A stretch of 40,105 nt of DNA from Candidatus Puniceispirillum sp. (GCA_020724065.1 DYHQ01000002.1:12239-52343); one strand, 5' to 3'. Numbered from the stretch's first letter, positions 7,753-16,944 are shown. Notes: a model not told the origin generated them from the sequence alone. Numbers and translations are program-made.

Positions 7753-9495
7753 TTAGAATTCACTTTGGAGAGATAGATGGATTTTTCCCGACAGAGGTCT
7801 GTCATCTTCTCCCAGGGCATAATCCACTCCCCAGACGCCCACACCGGTTTCAATGCGAACGCCCACACCGGTTCCCAGTTTCAAATCCTGCAGAACGACG
7901 CGATGCTCCCCTTCCAATCGTTCTCGGAAGAAGGCTCCTCCATCCACAAAGCCAAAGAACCGCGAACTTCTGCCCAACCAGTAACGAAGTTCGAGATTTG
8001 TCCAGCCGATGCGCGAGCCGAGGAACTGTTCCTCTCGATAGCCTCGCAACGAGCGCGCCCCACCCAGTCGAAAGAGGTCCGGCAGCAAAATCTCGGGCTC
8101 ATCCGATTCAAGCATTTTGCCGTGAAACGCCATATCAACGATCCATCGCGGAAAAAGCTCTACAGCGACTTCTGCATCCAGCCCCGCCAAGTTGTGCTTG
8201 TAGCGACACCTTGTTTCGGCGGTCGTCCCCTCAGACTTGCGCCAACCGACACCTGCAAAGGTCGAAAACATCGCCCCTGCCCTCGGATTTGCCGGCCAAT
8301 CTCTCGTATCCCACAGGAATCCCACATCAAGGCCTTGCGTTCGCGTGGAAGGAATCCCCAGAAGCTCGCGACTGGCGCTGTCGGGAATGAGCTCTTGGAG
8401 ACGACCGCGCGCCCAAAGCTGCACGGTCTCCGTAAGCGTCGCCGTGGCTCGCCCACTGATTTGTCTTTCGACATAGAGTGTATCTTCGATGCGCTGCTCA
8501 AAGCCAGCCATTAACGCGACCGGCTGTTTGGCCACCCACGGCTCTTCATACTCCAACCGAATCGTCTGAACCGTCCGGTTTGGTCGGTCCCAATGAACGA
8601 GCGCCCGCCGTCCGGTGCCCATGAGATTGAGGAGACTCAGGTCCACGAGGCCCGTCAATGTGCCTCGTTCACCCTCAGTTCGACCTGGAAGGTAGCCTGC
8701 GACCAAATCAATGCGTGTCGAGGGCGCCTCAATCACTTTGAAAAACAGACCGGTTTGTCCTTGCTCGTCAAAGACAATGTCGGGCATCTCGACAGACGAG
8801 ATGTAGGACAGCTTCTGCAGATAATGTCTTGCGCGGCGCGCAGACGCCTCTGAATAGAGCGACCCCAAGCGCAGCCGAGTCTCACGTTCCAAGACTCGCA
8901 ATTTCGTCAATCTATTTCCCTCAAAGCGCAAGAGGTTCACTTTGGCCGTCGGGCCTTTCTGAATCCTCAGAGTCACATCCACTTCGGGCACTTGGCGCAT
9001 TTGGGGTGCGACATCGAGAATTGTCACGCGAGCAAAAGGTAGACCGCGATCTCCCAAGTCCTCCAAAATGGCTGCAATGTCCCATCGCAACGACGCCCAG
9101 CGGAAGATACTGCCGCTGCGAATTCTTGCGGTGCGCGCAACTCTCGGCGAGACCGAAAGACTATCCCCCTGCCAATGCACTTCTCTGACTCGTGCAAGGG
9201 CTCCCAGATTCACATAGATGGAAAGGTCCACACGATCTCGGTGCAGAGTGTCGAGCCTTATTGAATCAACATGAGCAAGAAGATAATCATTGGCGACAAG
9301 AGAATCTTCCATAGCACGCAGGCGGCGCGACAGGTTGTTGAAATCGAGACTATCTCCTCGCGAAATGCCCAGAAAAGCTTCGAGCTCCGAGCTCGAAAAA
9401 GTGCGCAAGCCCGGAAATTTGATCTTCCGAATCGTACCTGCGAGAGCCGCAGGAACAAGCATGACAATGAGAGTAATAAGAAGTATCTTTTTCAA
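7753..9495 (-). CDS. Omp85-superfamily outer-membrane assembly protein, TamA/BamA-like
   Basis: Outer-membrane protein of 580 residues, close to TamA (about 577) and shorter than BamA (about 800). A signal peptide (about 1-19, MKKILLITLIVMLVPAALAG) is followed by about three POTRA-like domains (roughly 20-95, 96-180, 181-262). The last has the pattern FEGNRLTKLRVLERE, then RRARHYLQKLSYISSVE. A 16-strand-type barrel occupies about 263-580. It contains the superfamily loop-6 motif RGY at 484-486 (in GGARSLRGYRE) and ends in a C-terminal Phe typical of the barrel insertion signal. It starts at a TTG overlapping the stop of the giant barrel gene (TTGA), implying translational coupling. It probably inserts or exports outer-membrane or surface proteins, plausibly the neighbouring barrel. 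It is unlikely to be the sole BamA of the cell. Confidence 0.85.
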   Translation of the reverse strand: MKKILLITLIVMLVPAALAGTIRKIKFPGLRTFSSSELEAFLGISRGDSLDFNNLSRRLRAMEDSLVANDYLLAHVDSIRLDTLHRDRVDLSIYVNLGALARVREVHWQGDSLSVSPRVARTARIRSGSIFRWASLRWDIAAILEDLGDRGLPFARVTILDVAPQMRQVPEVDVTLRIQKGPTAKVNLLRFEGNRLTKLRVLERETRLRLGSLYSEASARRARHYLQKLSYISSVEMPDIVFDEQGQTGLFFKVIEAPSTRIDLVAGYLPGRTEGERGTLTGLVDLSLLNLMGTGRRALVHWDRPNRTVQTIRLEYEEPWVAKQPVALMAGFEQRIEDTLYVERQISGRATATLTETVQLWARGRLQELIPDSASRELLGIPSTRTQGLDVGFLWDTRDWPANPRAGAMFSTFAGVGWRKSEGTTAETRCRYKHNLAGLDAEVAVELFPRWIVDMAFHGKMLESDEPEILLPDLFRLGGARSLRGYREEQFLGSRIGWTNLELRYWLGRSSRFFGFVDGGAFFRERLEGEHRVVLQDLKLGTGVGVRIETGVGVWGVDYALGEDDRPLSGKIHLSLQSEF

Positions 9496-12400
9496 AAGGA
9501 GGCTCTCACTTCGATTCGACCACTGTGGATAGCGGTTTCGCCATTATCGGCTCGGCCTGTATAGTTCAGGGAGCCCGAGAAATTGCGGGCAAACTGCTGA
9601 CTGGCGGTCAGCTCCCAGCGCCAGTTCACACCGCGATTCGCGCCATAGGCCAGCTCGAACGGAATGGTTTGCGCGGTTGAACGCGCATAGATCATGCGGA
9701 CTTCGGCATCGGCACGGCCACGCCCCGACATCATGTGAGCGCCTCGCGGCGCCACATGGATCAGCGAGACTTCCGTTTGGCTCCGTTGGTCATCGGCATA
9801 GCTTGCGCCAAGACTGCTGCCGAGTTCCCAACGACGGCTGAGGCTATAGGTCGCTGTCTCCTCGAGCGACGCGCGACGAATCTCTCGGCTGGGCAGCGGC
9901 GTCATTCGGTAGGAGTGAATCTCATGCTCGCCCGAGAGCTCCGTTGTTCCGCGCAAATTTGACAGATAGACGGCCCGCACTCGAACCGCCCCTTGATGAA
10001 AACGGCGCTCCTCGCCGCCATTCAGATATTGATTCTGGAGAGTACTGCTATGACGATAGCGAAGACGCATGGCAAACCGAGAGCTCAAACGCTGAAAATG
10101 AAGGTCTTCTCGAATCGAGAAGGTTCCATAGAGCGTCGAATCGCTTTGATAGATGGACGGGTCGAAAAAGAAGAGACGGAGATTCGATTTCTCGCGCGTA
10201 TGCTCCTCGATTTCAAACTCAGTCTCCGATGAAAAGGGATGAAGCCACTCAGGGAGTGGGATCTGTGATTTTGCTTCATCCGGCTTTAGCCAAAAAAGCG
10301 AGGTCAACCGAATCTCCGTGACCGGCGTGAAAAGACCCGTGTTGCGCGGCACCAAAATGATGTCTCCTTGGTCATCAGGGACATAACCGCCTCCTTCTCG
10401 CCTATAATTCCCCGTACCCGGAGCGACTTCCAAAGCGACCAGCACTTGACTCTGTGACCGTGTGCTTGCCAATTCACAGGTCCAATTGGCTTCGACTAAG
10501 CGCGATTGCGGCACGACAAAAGCTTCCCATCGCGCGATGTCGGTCTTCACATCGGCGGAGTCCGGAAGTGCGTACTCCTTCTCGCGGTGGACATAGCGTA
10601 AGAGCGTTCGGCCCATGTCAGACAGATGCCAGCTCGCTTCTCCGGACGCCGTGTACGCGTTGGCAAAGCGGAAGAAACTTGATGCGGCAAACTGGTCATC
10701 CGTCCGCCGACGGTATTCGCCGTCCAAGGCGACTCGAGAAGGCAGCTCAACACCAAGACCAGTGTACCATTCCAGAGAGCGATACCCGGAGTGTTGCACC
10801 GTGTAATCCTCGCGCCGATTCTCGCTGGCAAATCCACTTCTTGGGCGAAACCACTTCCACCGACCATTCCCTTCGCCTTGCTGCCGTGTCCAACGAGCCG
10901 AGCGCTCCACCGCCGTATCGCTCGATGTCAAATGAAATATCGAATATCTTGCTTCCCAGTCTCTGAACGGTCGTAGTTGCACCTGTCCGGTTCGGTTCTG
11001 AGACTGAAATCCATTTCCTCTCACGAGTTTCCCATAGGTTCCAGAGAGATTGAGAGCATGAACAGGTCGCAATTGGGTGCCGACTTCGCGAATGGTCTCT
11101 TTGATTCCGGAGAGACGCTCGGCATCCCATGTGCGGCGAAACTCGATGACATCCGAGCGCGTAATATCTTGGAAGCGCTCGTCACGGTGGCGAAGAGAGC
11201 CATGAAGTCGCAGGTAATCGGGACGGTATCCCCCAATCGCAGGGACTTTCGGTTCCATGTCAATGGCGGTCGCGATAGCAAGTCCGTTGTTATCATCGTC
11301 ATCTTCACTTGAATAAGTGTTCTGGTCATAGCGACTCAGAGCGACTTCTGCCTCCGCTTTGATGCCTTTCAACGCTTGGGCATAGAGGCGAAAATCAGCT
11401 AATTGGCGGTCTGTGGGCAGCGGCAATTTGCGCTCAGGTTTATAGCGGCCAAGTCCCGGCCCCGCCCAACGATAAAAAGTCTGGCCTAACGGATCAACCA
11501 CGAGCTCGTAGTCACCGTTTCCCGCCCCAAAATCATCAAAGGTCACTCTCCACTCTCCCTGAAGCGAATCAGTACTGTCGCGTCCGGCAACGACAAAAAT
11601 CGAGTAGGTGGTGCCGTTCCACAAGGTGTCACGACGGGTGTAATCTCCTCGACCCGGTCCCAACGAGTCCGCTGACGGTACAACGGCTTGAAGGGGATCA
11701 TCACCCGCCGCGGCGAGCGCATTTCTATCTTCCTCATCGAAGCTTGTCAAGAGTGGCCGACTCCGATCATCGGCTTCATCGAGCCAAGTCATTGCCGCTT
11801 TCAGTTTGCCGCTCAGAAACTCGCCCTCGGCTCGCCCGGCGCCGTAGAATTTCTGGAACCGCTCGGTCGCGTACTCAAAATCCACTACAATTCGCCTGTC
11901 GGAGGTCATCACGCGCCTGTTCGTGAAAGTAATTTGTCCGTTGGAATAGTCAATGACATAGTCATTCGCCTCCCCACGAGTCAACGGCTCTCCATCCAGC
12001 CAGACGCGTTCCGTTCCCGCCAGCACCTTCACACCCGTCTCGCCATTCTTGCCGACCAGAGTGTACGGCCCCTGATTATTCTCCTGTCCATTGAAATTGT
12101 TGGTAGAAAACTCCCCTTCACTGACTGCGCCTGCCGCCGTGAAAGCTGCTCCAGGCCATTCGGCTGTCGCCTGGATTCCAGAGAGCTTCCGCATGTAATT
12201 GTCGTAGCGTCCTCCCGGGAGTTCGAGCGTATAATCTCCAAGAGTTCCGCCGAGATGAGGACTTCGGAGCTGAACATAGACTTTGTCCAACTCCTGCAGA
12301 GTCTCGGTTGTCCCTTCAGGTTCAATAGGCGACGACTGGTCGGTCAAAGCGGCGACGACCTCAACATCTTTGCCGACTCGTCCACTCAACTGCAGATTGA

Positions 12401-12971
12401 GCGCACTTTCCATCGCCAAATCCTGATTGGTGCCGATGGAAACGCTTCGAAGGAGGCTGCCGGACTTGCTCAGCTCCGACCAATTGGTTTCCTCAGATTT
12501 CGGTTCCGTGACCTCTTCGAAGGTTTTCACGGTATCACCGCTGGGCAACGCGACGCTCACCTCCTGCAAAAGATGCATCGCATAGCTGCGCGTTACGGGG
12601 AACGGAAGATATTGAAATTGGACTTGAAGCGTGTCTCCCAAGAGAAGCGGTCGGTACAGCCAGATAGCGTTTCCGGCGGGCGTTCTCCTCCAGTCGGCAA
12701 ATTCGCTCTGCTGTTTGCCATTCCGAAAAACGAAAAGAGAGTCGGGCAAAACCCAAGTCGCTTGCAGCACAAAGAGGCTGTCCTGCCGGCCGCCCGACGC
12801 GAAAGTCGCCTCGCCATGGCGCACGGGCACCTGTCCGTGAGTCAAATCCACAAAAAAAACGAGCACGGAAAGCAAGAGCCAAAGCACTCGCCTTGTATGC
12901 TCGAATCCAGAGACACCGTTACGCAATTCGGCTATCCAGTGGTCTATTTCGGTCGAAGAGCCACCCGCCAC
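9492..12971 (-). CDS. Giant outer-membrane beta-barrel protein of unknown function (1159 aa)
   Basis: No named family recognised. A positively charged start and hydrophobic stretch (about 27-46, RRVLWLLLSVLVFFVDLTHGQ) look like a signal peptide. Residues about 48-140 are beta-rich, possibly Ig-like. A conserved-looking block follows: GRVGKDVEVVAALTDQSSP at 197-215, EGTTETLQELDKVYVQL at 219-235 and LGDYTLELPGG at 244-254. A second block, GTERVWLDGEPL then YVIDYSNGQITFTNRR, spans about 319-353. The remaining 780 residues are alternating beta strands rich in Arg/Glu/Tyr, with an acidic SSEDDDDNNG loop, and the protein ends in ASF. I recall similar blocks in large outer-membrane proteins of FCB-related bacteria. 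The GTG start (12971) has AAGGG at 5-nt spacing inside the end of the NHL gene (28-bp overlap). The 3' end overlaps the TamA-like gene by 4 bp. Confidence 0.75.
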   Translation of the reverse strand: MAGGSSTEIDHWIAELRNGVSGFEHTRRVLWLLLSVLVFFVDLTHGQVPVRHGEATFASGGRQDSLFVLQATWVLPDSLFVFRNGKQQSEFADWRRTPAGNAIWLYRPLLLGDTLQVQFQYLPFPVTRSYAMHLLQEVSVALPSGDTVKTFEEVTEPKSEETNWSELSKSGSLLRSVSIGTNQDLAMESALNLQLSGRVGKDVEVVAALTDQSSPIEPEGTTETLQELDKVYVQLRSPHLGGTLGDYTLELPGGRYDNYMRKLSGIQATAEWPGAAFTAAGAVSEGEFSTNNFNGQENNQGPYTLVGKNGETGVKVLAGTERVWLDGEPLTRGEANDYVIDYSNGQITFTNRRVMTSDRRIVVDFEYATERFQKFYGAGRAEGEFLSGKLKAAMTWLDEADDRSRPLLTSFDEEDRNALAAAGDDPLQAVVPSADSLGPGRGDYTRRDTLWNGTTYSIFVVAGRDSTDSLQGEWRVTFDDFGAGNGDYELVVDPLGQTFYRWAGPGLGRYKPERKLPLPTDRQLADFRLYAQALKGIKAEAEVALSRYDQNTYSSEDDDDNNGLAIATAIDMEPKVPAIGGYRPDYLRLHGSLRHRDERFQDITRSDVIEFRRTWDAERLSGIKETIREVGTQLRPVHALNLSGTYGKLVRGNGFQSQNRTGQVQLRPFRDWEARYSIFHLTSSDTAVERSARWTRQQGEGNGRWKWFRPRSGFASENRREDYTVQHSGYRSLEWYTGLGVELPSRVALDGEYRRRTDDQFAASSFFRFANAYTASGEASWHLSDMGRTLLRYVHREKEYALPDSADVKTDIARWEAFVVPQSRLVEANWTCELASTRSQSQVLVALEVAPGTGNYRREGGGYVPDDQGDIILVPRNTGLFTPVTEIRLTSLFWLKPDEAKSQIPLPEWLHPFSSETEFEIEEHTREKSNLRLFFFDPSIYQSDSTLYGTFSIREDLHFQRLSSRFAMRLRYRHSSTLQNQYLNGGEERRFHQGAVRVRAVYLSNLRGTTELSGEHEIHSYRMTPLPSREIRRASLEETATYSLSRRWELGSSLGASYADDQRSQTEVSLIHVAPRGAHMMSGRGRADAEVRMIYARSTAQTIPFELAYGANRGVNWRWELTASQQFARNFSGSLNYTGRADNGETAIHSGRIEVRASF

Positions 12972-13873
12972 AATTGCCCTTCGTGACCATCCAATAGATA
13001 AAGGAGCGAATCTCCCCTATGAGTGAAATCGCTCACCTGCTGAATTCCCCTCTTATGCATGGCACGCATTTCAAGAACCAGTTGAAACTCGCCCTGCTCA
13101 ATTTCGGCGCGCTTAATCCCCGCCGAATCGCAGACCCACAGAGCTTTTTCACCGAGAGCCACAAGCTGTGGACTGTGCAGTTGGCCGCGGCCAAGATCGC
13201 TCAGCGGATTGGCGAAGACATCCATGTGCCGTATAAGATTCGCTTCTTCATCCACCCAGACGACTCCAAAGTCGCTTTGAGCCGCCAAGCTCTTCGCTGC
13301 GGAAACCCATCCCGTCCCTTTGTGACTCGTGAATTCCGCCTGCAATATCCCCAACGGATTGAATTTGAGCAAACGCTGACCGTCCTGCTCAATGACGAAA
13401 AGGTCCCCCGCGGCCGTCGTGGCCAGCATCCCGGGCTGACCGGCTACATCGCCGCTGGAGGAAGGAAGCTCAATCGTTCCCTGATAGGTGAAGCGGCGCG
13501 TGAACCTCTCGATACGGCGATTGCCGAAATCGGAAACCCAGATGCTCGTTCCATGCTCACTCGCGACATCAATCGGCCATTGAAACTGGCCATGTTCTCT
13601 TCCCAAGCCTCCAATCTCGCCAAGAAGCGCGCCGTCCGGTCCAAATTGCAGAATGCGATGATGGCCTGTGTCGGCAATGTAGAGGGACCCGTCAGGGGCC
13701 ACGCTGAGTGCGCGCGCATCGCGCAGGAGTTCAGACTCCTTGGCCACGAGAATGGAAAAAGTCTCTTGCGCCAAGACAGAAGCCGACACGCTCGTCACGG
13801 CAACTGCAAGTGCACAGGCGCGCCAAAAAGAGAGGCCAAGGAGACCCTTGACTTCCGCCGATATGAAGCCCAA
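12944..13873 (-). CDS. Secreted NHL-repeat beta-propeller protein
   Basis: Predicted exported beta-propeller of 309 residues. An N-terminal signal peptide (SFWRACALAVAVTSVSASVLAQ) precedes NHL/SMP-30-like repeats of the form ALSVAPDGSLYIADTGHHRI, VSDFGNRRIERF and AAGDLFVIEQDGQRLLKF; about six blades are plausible. Such propellers bind proteins or carbohydrates or hydrolyse lactones; no catalytic set is obvious here. I chose a TTG start at 13873: AGGA overlapping the glgA stop codon lies 5 nt upstream. Starting at the first possible codon would overlap glgA by 116 bp and add 41 non-family residues. It directly precedes the giant barrel gene with a 28-bp overlap, so it is probably a periplasmic or surface partner of that protein. 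Confidence 0.8.
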   Translation of the reverse strand: MGFISAEVKGLLGLSFWRACALAVAVTSVSASVLAQETFSILVAKESELLRDARALSVAPDGSLYIADTGHHRILQFGPDGALLGEIGGLGREHGQFQWPIDVASEHGTSIWVSDFGNRRIERFTRRFTYQGTIELPSSSGDVAGQPGMLATTAAGDLFVIEQDGQRLLKFNPLGILQAEFTSHKGTGWVSAAKSLAAQSDFGVVWVDEEANLIRHMDVFANPLSDLGRGQLHSPQLVALGEKALWVCDSAGIKRAEIEQGEFQLVLEMRAMHKRGIQQVSDFTHRGDSLLYLLDGHEGQLWRVALRPK

Positions 13874-13880
13874 AGAATTC

Positions 13881-15359
13881 CTATCTCTGCAACGCTTGCT
13901 CATAGAGTTCGACATACTTCCGCGCCGATGCCCTCCAAGAGAAATCTTGTGACATGCCTCGCTGCTGCATCGCGCGCCAGCGAGGTTTGTCGGCATACGC
14001 CTTCAGGGCTCTCTGAATGGTCTCCAGAAAGAGAGTCGCATCGTACTGGTCAAAAGCGAAGCCGTTTCCACGCTCGGGCACCGCATCAATATCTATCACG
14101 GTGTCCGCAAGACCTCCCGTGGCTCGAACGAGAGGCACCGTCCCGTAGCGCATGCTCATCATTTGGTTGAGTCCGCACGGCTCATAGCGTGAGGGCATCA
14201 GAAAGCAATCCACACCGGCCTCGATCTGATGCGCCAGCTTGTTGTCAAAGCCAACGACGACATGGAATTTCTGCGGATTGAGACGCGCCATCTCTCGGAA
14301 GAGCGTCTCGTATTTCCCGTCCCCCGTTCCAAGGAGAATGAACTGGAGAGGCAGAGCCAGGAGTTCATCCCGAATGTCAGCAAACAGATCAAATCCCTTC
14401 TGGTCCGTCAGGCGGGAAATGGTACCCAACAGCGGAATACCGTCCCGAAACGGAATTCCGACCCGCTTGCAAAGGCTTTTTTTGTTTTCCACTTTCCGGC
14501 TCAAAGTCTCGCAACTGTAGTTCGCGGCAATATCGGGATCTGTTTCAGGACTCCAAATGTTCGTATCAATCCCATTCAAGATGCCAACAAGGTCGGCGCT
14601 TCTTTCGCGCAGAATCCCTTCAAATCCGCAGCCAAATTCCTCGCTTCCCTGAATCTCACGGGCATAGGTCGGCGATACCGCATTCAGTTTCGTCGCGAAA
14701 ACGACTCCCGCTTTCAGATAGCTCAGTTTGCCGTGGTATTCCAGCGGTCCCATGGGGTAAAACAGATGTTGATACACTCGCAGAAGTTCAAGAGTCTGAG
14801 GAGGGAAATTCCCTTGGAAACCGAGATTGTGAATAGTCAGCACCGTCTGTGTAGAGGCAAAGCGAGGGCCATACTCCCGGTCTCGTATCATCAAAGAAAC
14901 GAGTGCCGCTTGCCAATCGTGGCAGTGGATAATGTCGGGAGTCCAGTCCAGCTTCTCACACTGCACCAGCGCTGCGCGGGAAAGCAGAGCGAAGCGACGG
15001 TCATTATCCGGGAAGTCCTTGCCGAACTCCGGGTCCACATAGAGACCCTTGCGATTATAGAGCGCGGGTTGGTCCACGAAATAGACCTTGACTTCGCTTC
15101 CCGGCAATTTCCCGGTTCGAAAACCGATTCGAGTCTCCTCTTCTCCCAAACGAATGGCCATGTCCTGCGACGCCGGGGCACGCCGAATCCGATGCGCGCT
15201 GATTTTCACCTCGCGATACAGAGGCATGAGAATTCGCACATCATGACCCAGTTCACCCAAAGCCTTCGGCAAGGCCCCACAGACATCGGCCAATCCTCCC
15301 GTCTTGGCAAACGGGACCACTTCAGAAGAAACGATGAGTATTCTAAGCTTTCTTGGCAT
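13881..15359 (-). CDS. glgA: Glycogen synthase (ADP-glucose type, GT5)
   Basis: Extends alpha-1,4-glucan chains from ADP-glucose; 492 residues, near the usual 475-490. The N-terminal GT5 domain begins RILIVSSEVVPFAKTGGLADV with the substrate-binding K19-TGG. HCHDWQAAL (about 146-153) and LTIHNLGFQG follow. The C-terminal GT1 half has ISRLTDQKGFDL, then SRYEPCGLNQM with the catalytic-loop E393, and ATGGLADTV. The ATG start follows AAGGACGAGGG. The gene overlaps the upstream GGDEF gene by 17 bp and is followed by the NHL gene after 7 bp. No other glycogen gene (glgB, glgC, glgP) is in the window. Confidence 0.96.
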   Translation of the reverse strand: MPRKLRILIVSSEVVPFAKTGGLADVCGALPKALGELGHDVRILMPLYREVKISAHRIRRAPASQDMAIRLGEEETRIGFRTGKLPGSEVKVYFVDQPALYNRKGLYVDPEFGKDFPDNDRRFALLSRAALVQCEKLDWTPDIIHCHDWQAALVSLMIRDREYGPRFASTQTVLTIHNLGFQGNFPPQTLELLRVYQHLFYPMGPLEYHGKLSYLKAGVVFATKLNAVSPTYAREIQGSEEFGCGFEGILRERSADLVGILNGIDTNIWSPETDPDIAANYSCETLSRKVENKKSLCKRVGIPFRDGIPLLGTISRLTDQKGFDLFADIRDELLALPLQFILLGTGDGKYETLFREMARLNPQKFHVVVGFDNKLAHQIEAGVDCFLMPSRYEPCGLNQMMSMRYGTVPLVRATGGLADTVIDIDAVPERGNGFAFDQYDATLFLETIQRALKAYADKPRWRAMQQRGMSQDFSWRASARKYVELYEQALQR

Positions 15360-16944
15360 CCCTCGTCCTTTTTGCTAACCGGCATCGGTTGCGTCCATGA
15401 CGCTTCACCCAATAGAGGGCTTGGTCCGCGGATTCAATCATCTCCTCAGCAGCCTGAACCATGGCATTGCTGCAAATCCCACATGAGATCGTTATTTTTT
15501 TGGCTCGGATGCGCTGCTCTCCTTCAAACGCCTTTGCCTCGATGGCTCGTCGCAGCTTCTCGGCGACGACGAGACCACCCCGCGCATTTACCTCGGGAAG
15601 AATTAGTGCGAACTCTTCTCCTCCATAGCGGGCCACGAAGTCAATGTCGCGCACCGTCCGCTTGATCAGGGACGCGAGTGTCGCAAGCGCCTGATCTCCC
15701 GCCAAGTGACCGTTGGCATCATTATACTGCTTGAAATCATCCACATCCACCATAATCAGTGCCAGATGACTGCGGTAGCGTTTCGCGCGCTGAAATTCCT
15801 TGCGCAACTGCTCGCGGAAGAAACGGTGATTGAACAGTCCTGTCAAACCATCAATCGTCGCAAGCCGCTGGGTGCGCAGATAAAGACGGCTGCGAATCAG
15901 GACATCCACGAGGGCGCCTGAAAGGAATCTCAGAAGAGAAATATCTTCCTGCGTCGGCACGAGCTTCCGACGAAAGAGAAGCTTGAGCCACCCGGAGGAG
16001 CGACCCCGCAATGGCAACGGCAACAAGATGCCCGATTTCAATTTCGCCGCCGCAAGAGACGAAGCGTTCGTAAGGTACTCGGTCGTGGCCACTTCACGAA
16101 TCACCGCGGGGACACCATCACGGACATTGTCCATAAGCTTGTCCGGCCGTAGGTCAACCGAAGGCGTTTTCCCCGTCCGTTCCATATCCCGCCACACCCA
16201 ATCCGGTCCACATCCCTGCCAGAAATCATCGGGAGTAGGAAGCTGCAACTCCAGGTAATCATAGTTCAGGAAGGTGCGAAAAAACCGGTTGAGCGCAAGG
16301 AACAGGGGCTCGCCTTCAAGCTCGATGGGCAATGTTTCGGCAAGACAATCCCGAATGCGCGCTCGAATTTCTGCTCCGAAGAGTTGTTCCGATTTGTCTT
16401 GAAAAAACAGGTCGAACATTCGCAAGAAAATCGGAGAAAGCTTTCTCGTCGGCTGACATCTCTCCAGAAAATCCTTTCCCTGCTTTCCCAACGATGGTTT
16501 CACTTTTTCAAAGAATTGCCTCAGTGCCTCAGAATCTCCGCAGCCCAACATACGAAATACCTCTTCACCGGGACGGAATAGACTCGAGCTCGACGGGTAT
16601 CGCTTCGCGAGAAACGCCATGGCGACCCCGTCTATCGCAATAATCAGGAGAAGACCGTCGAAATGTAGCGCATTGCGGACGATTTCGACCTTGGACGCTT
16701 TCACACTCGGTTGGATTCTGAAGAGACAAGGCCTGCCAGCAGGGCGTTCCGTTGAGAATTTCGCCCATGGCACCGGGAAATCGGGCGGGCCATAAATTAG
16801 ATAGGTGCTTCCCTTTCCACAGTCCTTGTCGGAAAAAAGCAGTTGATGTAACAGCCTTGATAACTCCCCGCCACGGAGGTTCGTCATTTCCCAAGCATCC
16901 GGCAATTCGGAGGCGAAGAAGCGCTCAAGAAAAGAGGTCGTCAT
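15343..16944 (-). CDS. Diguanylate cyclase with GAF-like sensor region (GGDEF)
   Basis: Synthesises cyclic di-GMP from two GTP. The protein has 533 residues from the ATG at 16944, preceded by GGAG at 4-nt spacing; an upstream ATG at 16983 lacks an SD and lies deeper inside the DUF72 gene. The N-terminal 250 residues are unrecognised. A GAF-like segment lies at about 260-365. The C-terminal GGDEF domain has TIDGLTGLFNHRFF at its start, VDVDDFKQYND, the active-site GGEEF at 441-445 and an intact inhibitory I-site RDID at 432-435. The enzyme should therefore be active and product-inhibited. No membrane segment is visible. It overlaps glgA by 17 bp and the DUF72 gene by 20 bp, so it is firmly inside the hut-glgA-outer-membrane transcript. 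Confidence 0.93.
   Translation of the reverse strand: MTTSFLERFFASELPDAWEMTNLRGGELSRLLHQLLFSDKDCGKGSTYLIYGPPDFPVPWAKFSTERPAGRPCLFRIQPSVKASKVEIVRNALHFDGLLLIIAIDGVAMAFLAKRYPSSSSLFRPGEEVFRMLGCGDSEALRQFFEKVKPSLGKQGKDFLERCQPTRKLSPIFLRMFDLFFQDKSEQLFGAEIRARIRDCLAETLPIELEGEPLFLALNRFFRTFLNYDYLELQLPTPDDFWQGCGPDWVWRDMERTGKTPSVDLRPDKLMDNVRDGVPAVIREVATTEYLTNASSLAAAKLKSGILLPLPLRGRSSGWLKLLFRRKLVPTQEDISLLRFLSGALVDVLIRSRLYLRTQRLATIDGLTGLFNHRFFREQLRKEFQRAKRYRSHLALIMVDVDDFKQYNDANGHLAGDQALATLASLIKRTVRDIDFVARYGGEEFALILPEVNARGGLVVAEKLRRAIEAKAFEGEQRIRAKKITISCGICSNAMVQAAEEMIESADQALYWVKRHGRNRCRLAKRTRDAKKA

Noticed and set aside
11688-12986. 432-residue plus-strand open frame opposite the giant barrel gene
   Set aside because: Arg/His/Ser-rich composition typical of antisense frames in GC-rich DNA, no recognisable domain; the minus-strand protein has a signal peptide and coherent beta-strand pattern.
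13019-14170. 383-residue plus-strand open frame opposite the NHL gene and glgA
   Set aside because: Low-complexity antisense composition; crosses the boundary of two supported genes.
14229-15665. 478-residue plus-strand open frame opposite glgA and the GGDEF gene
   Set aside because: It spans two clearly identified minus-strand genes, has no family motifs and has antisense-type composition.
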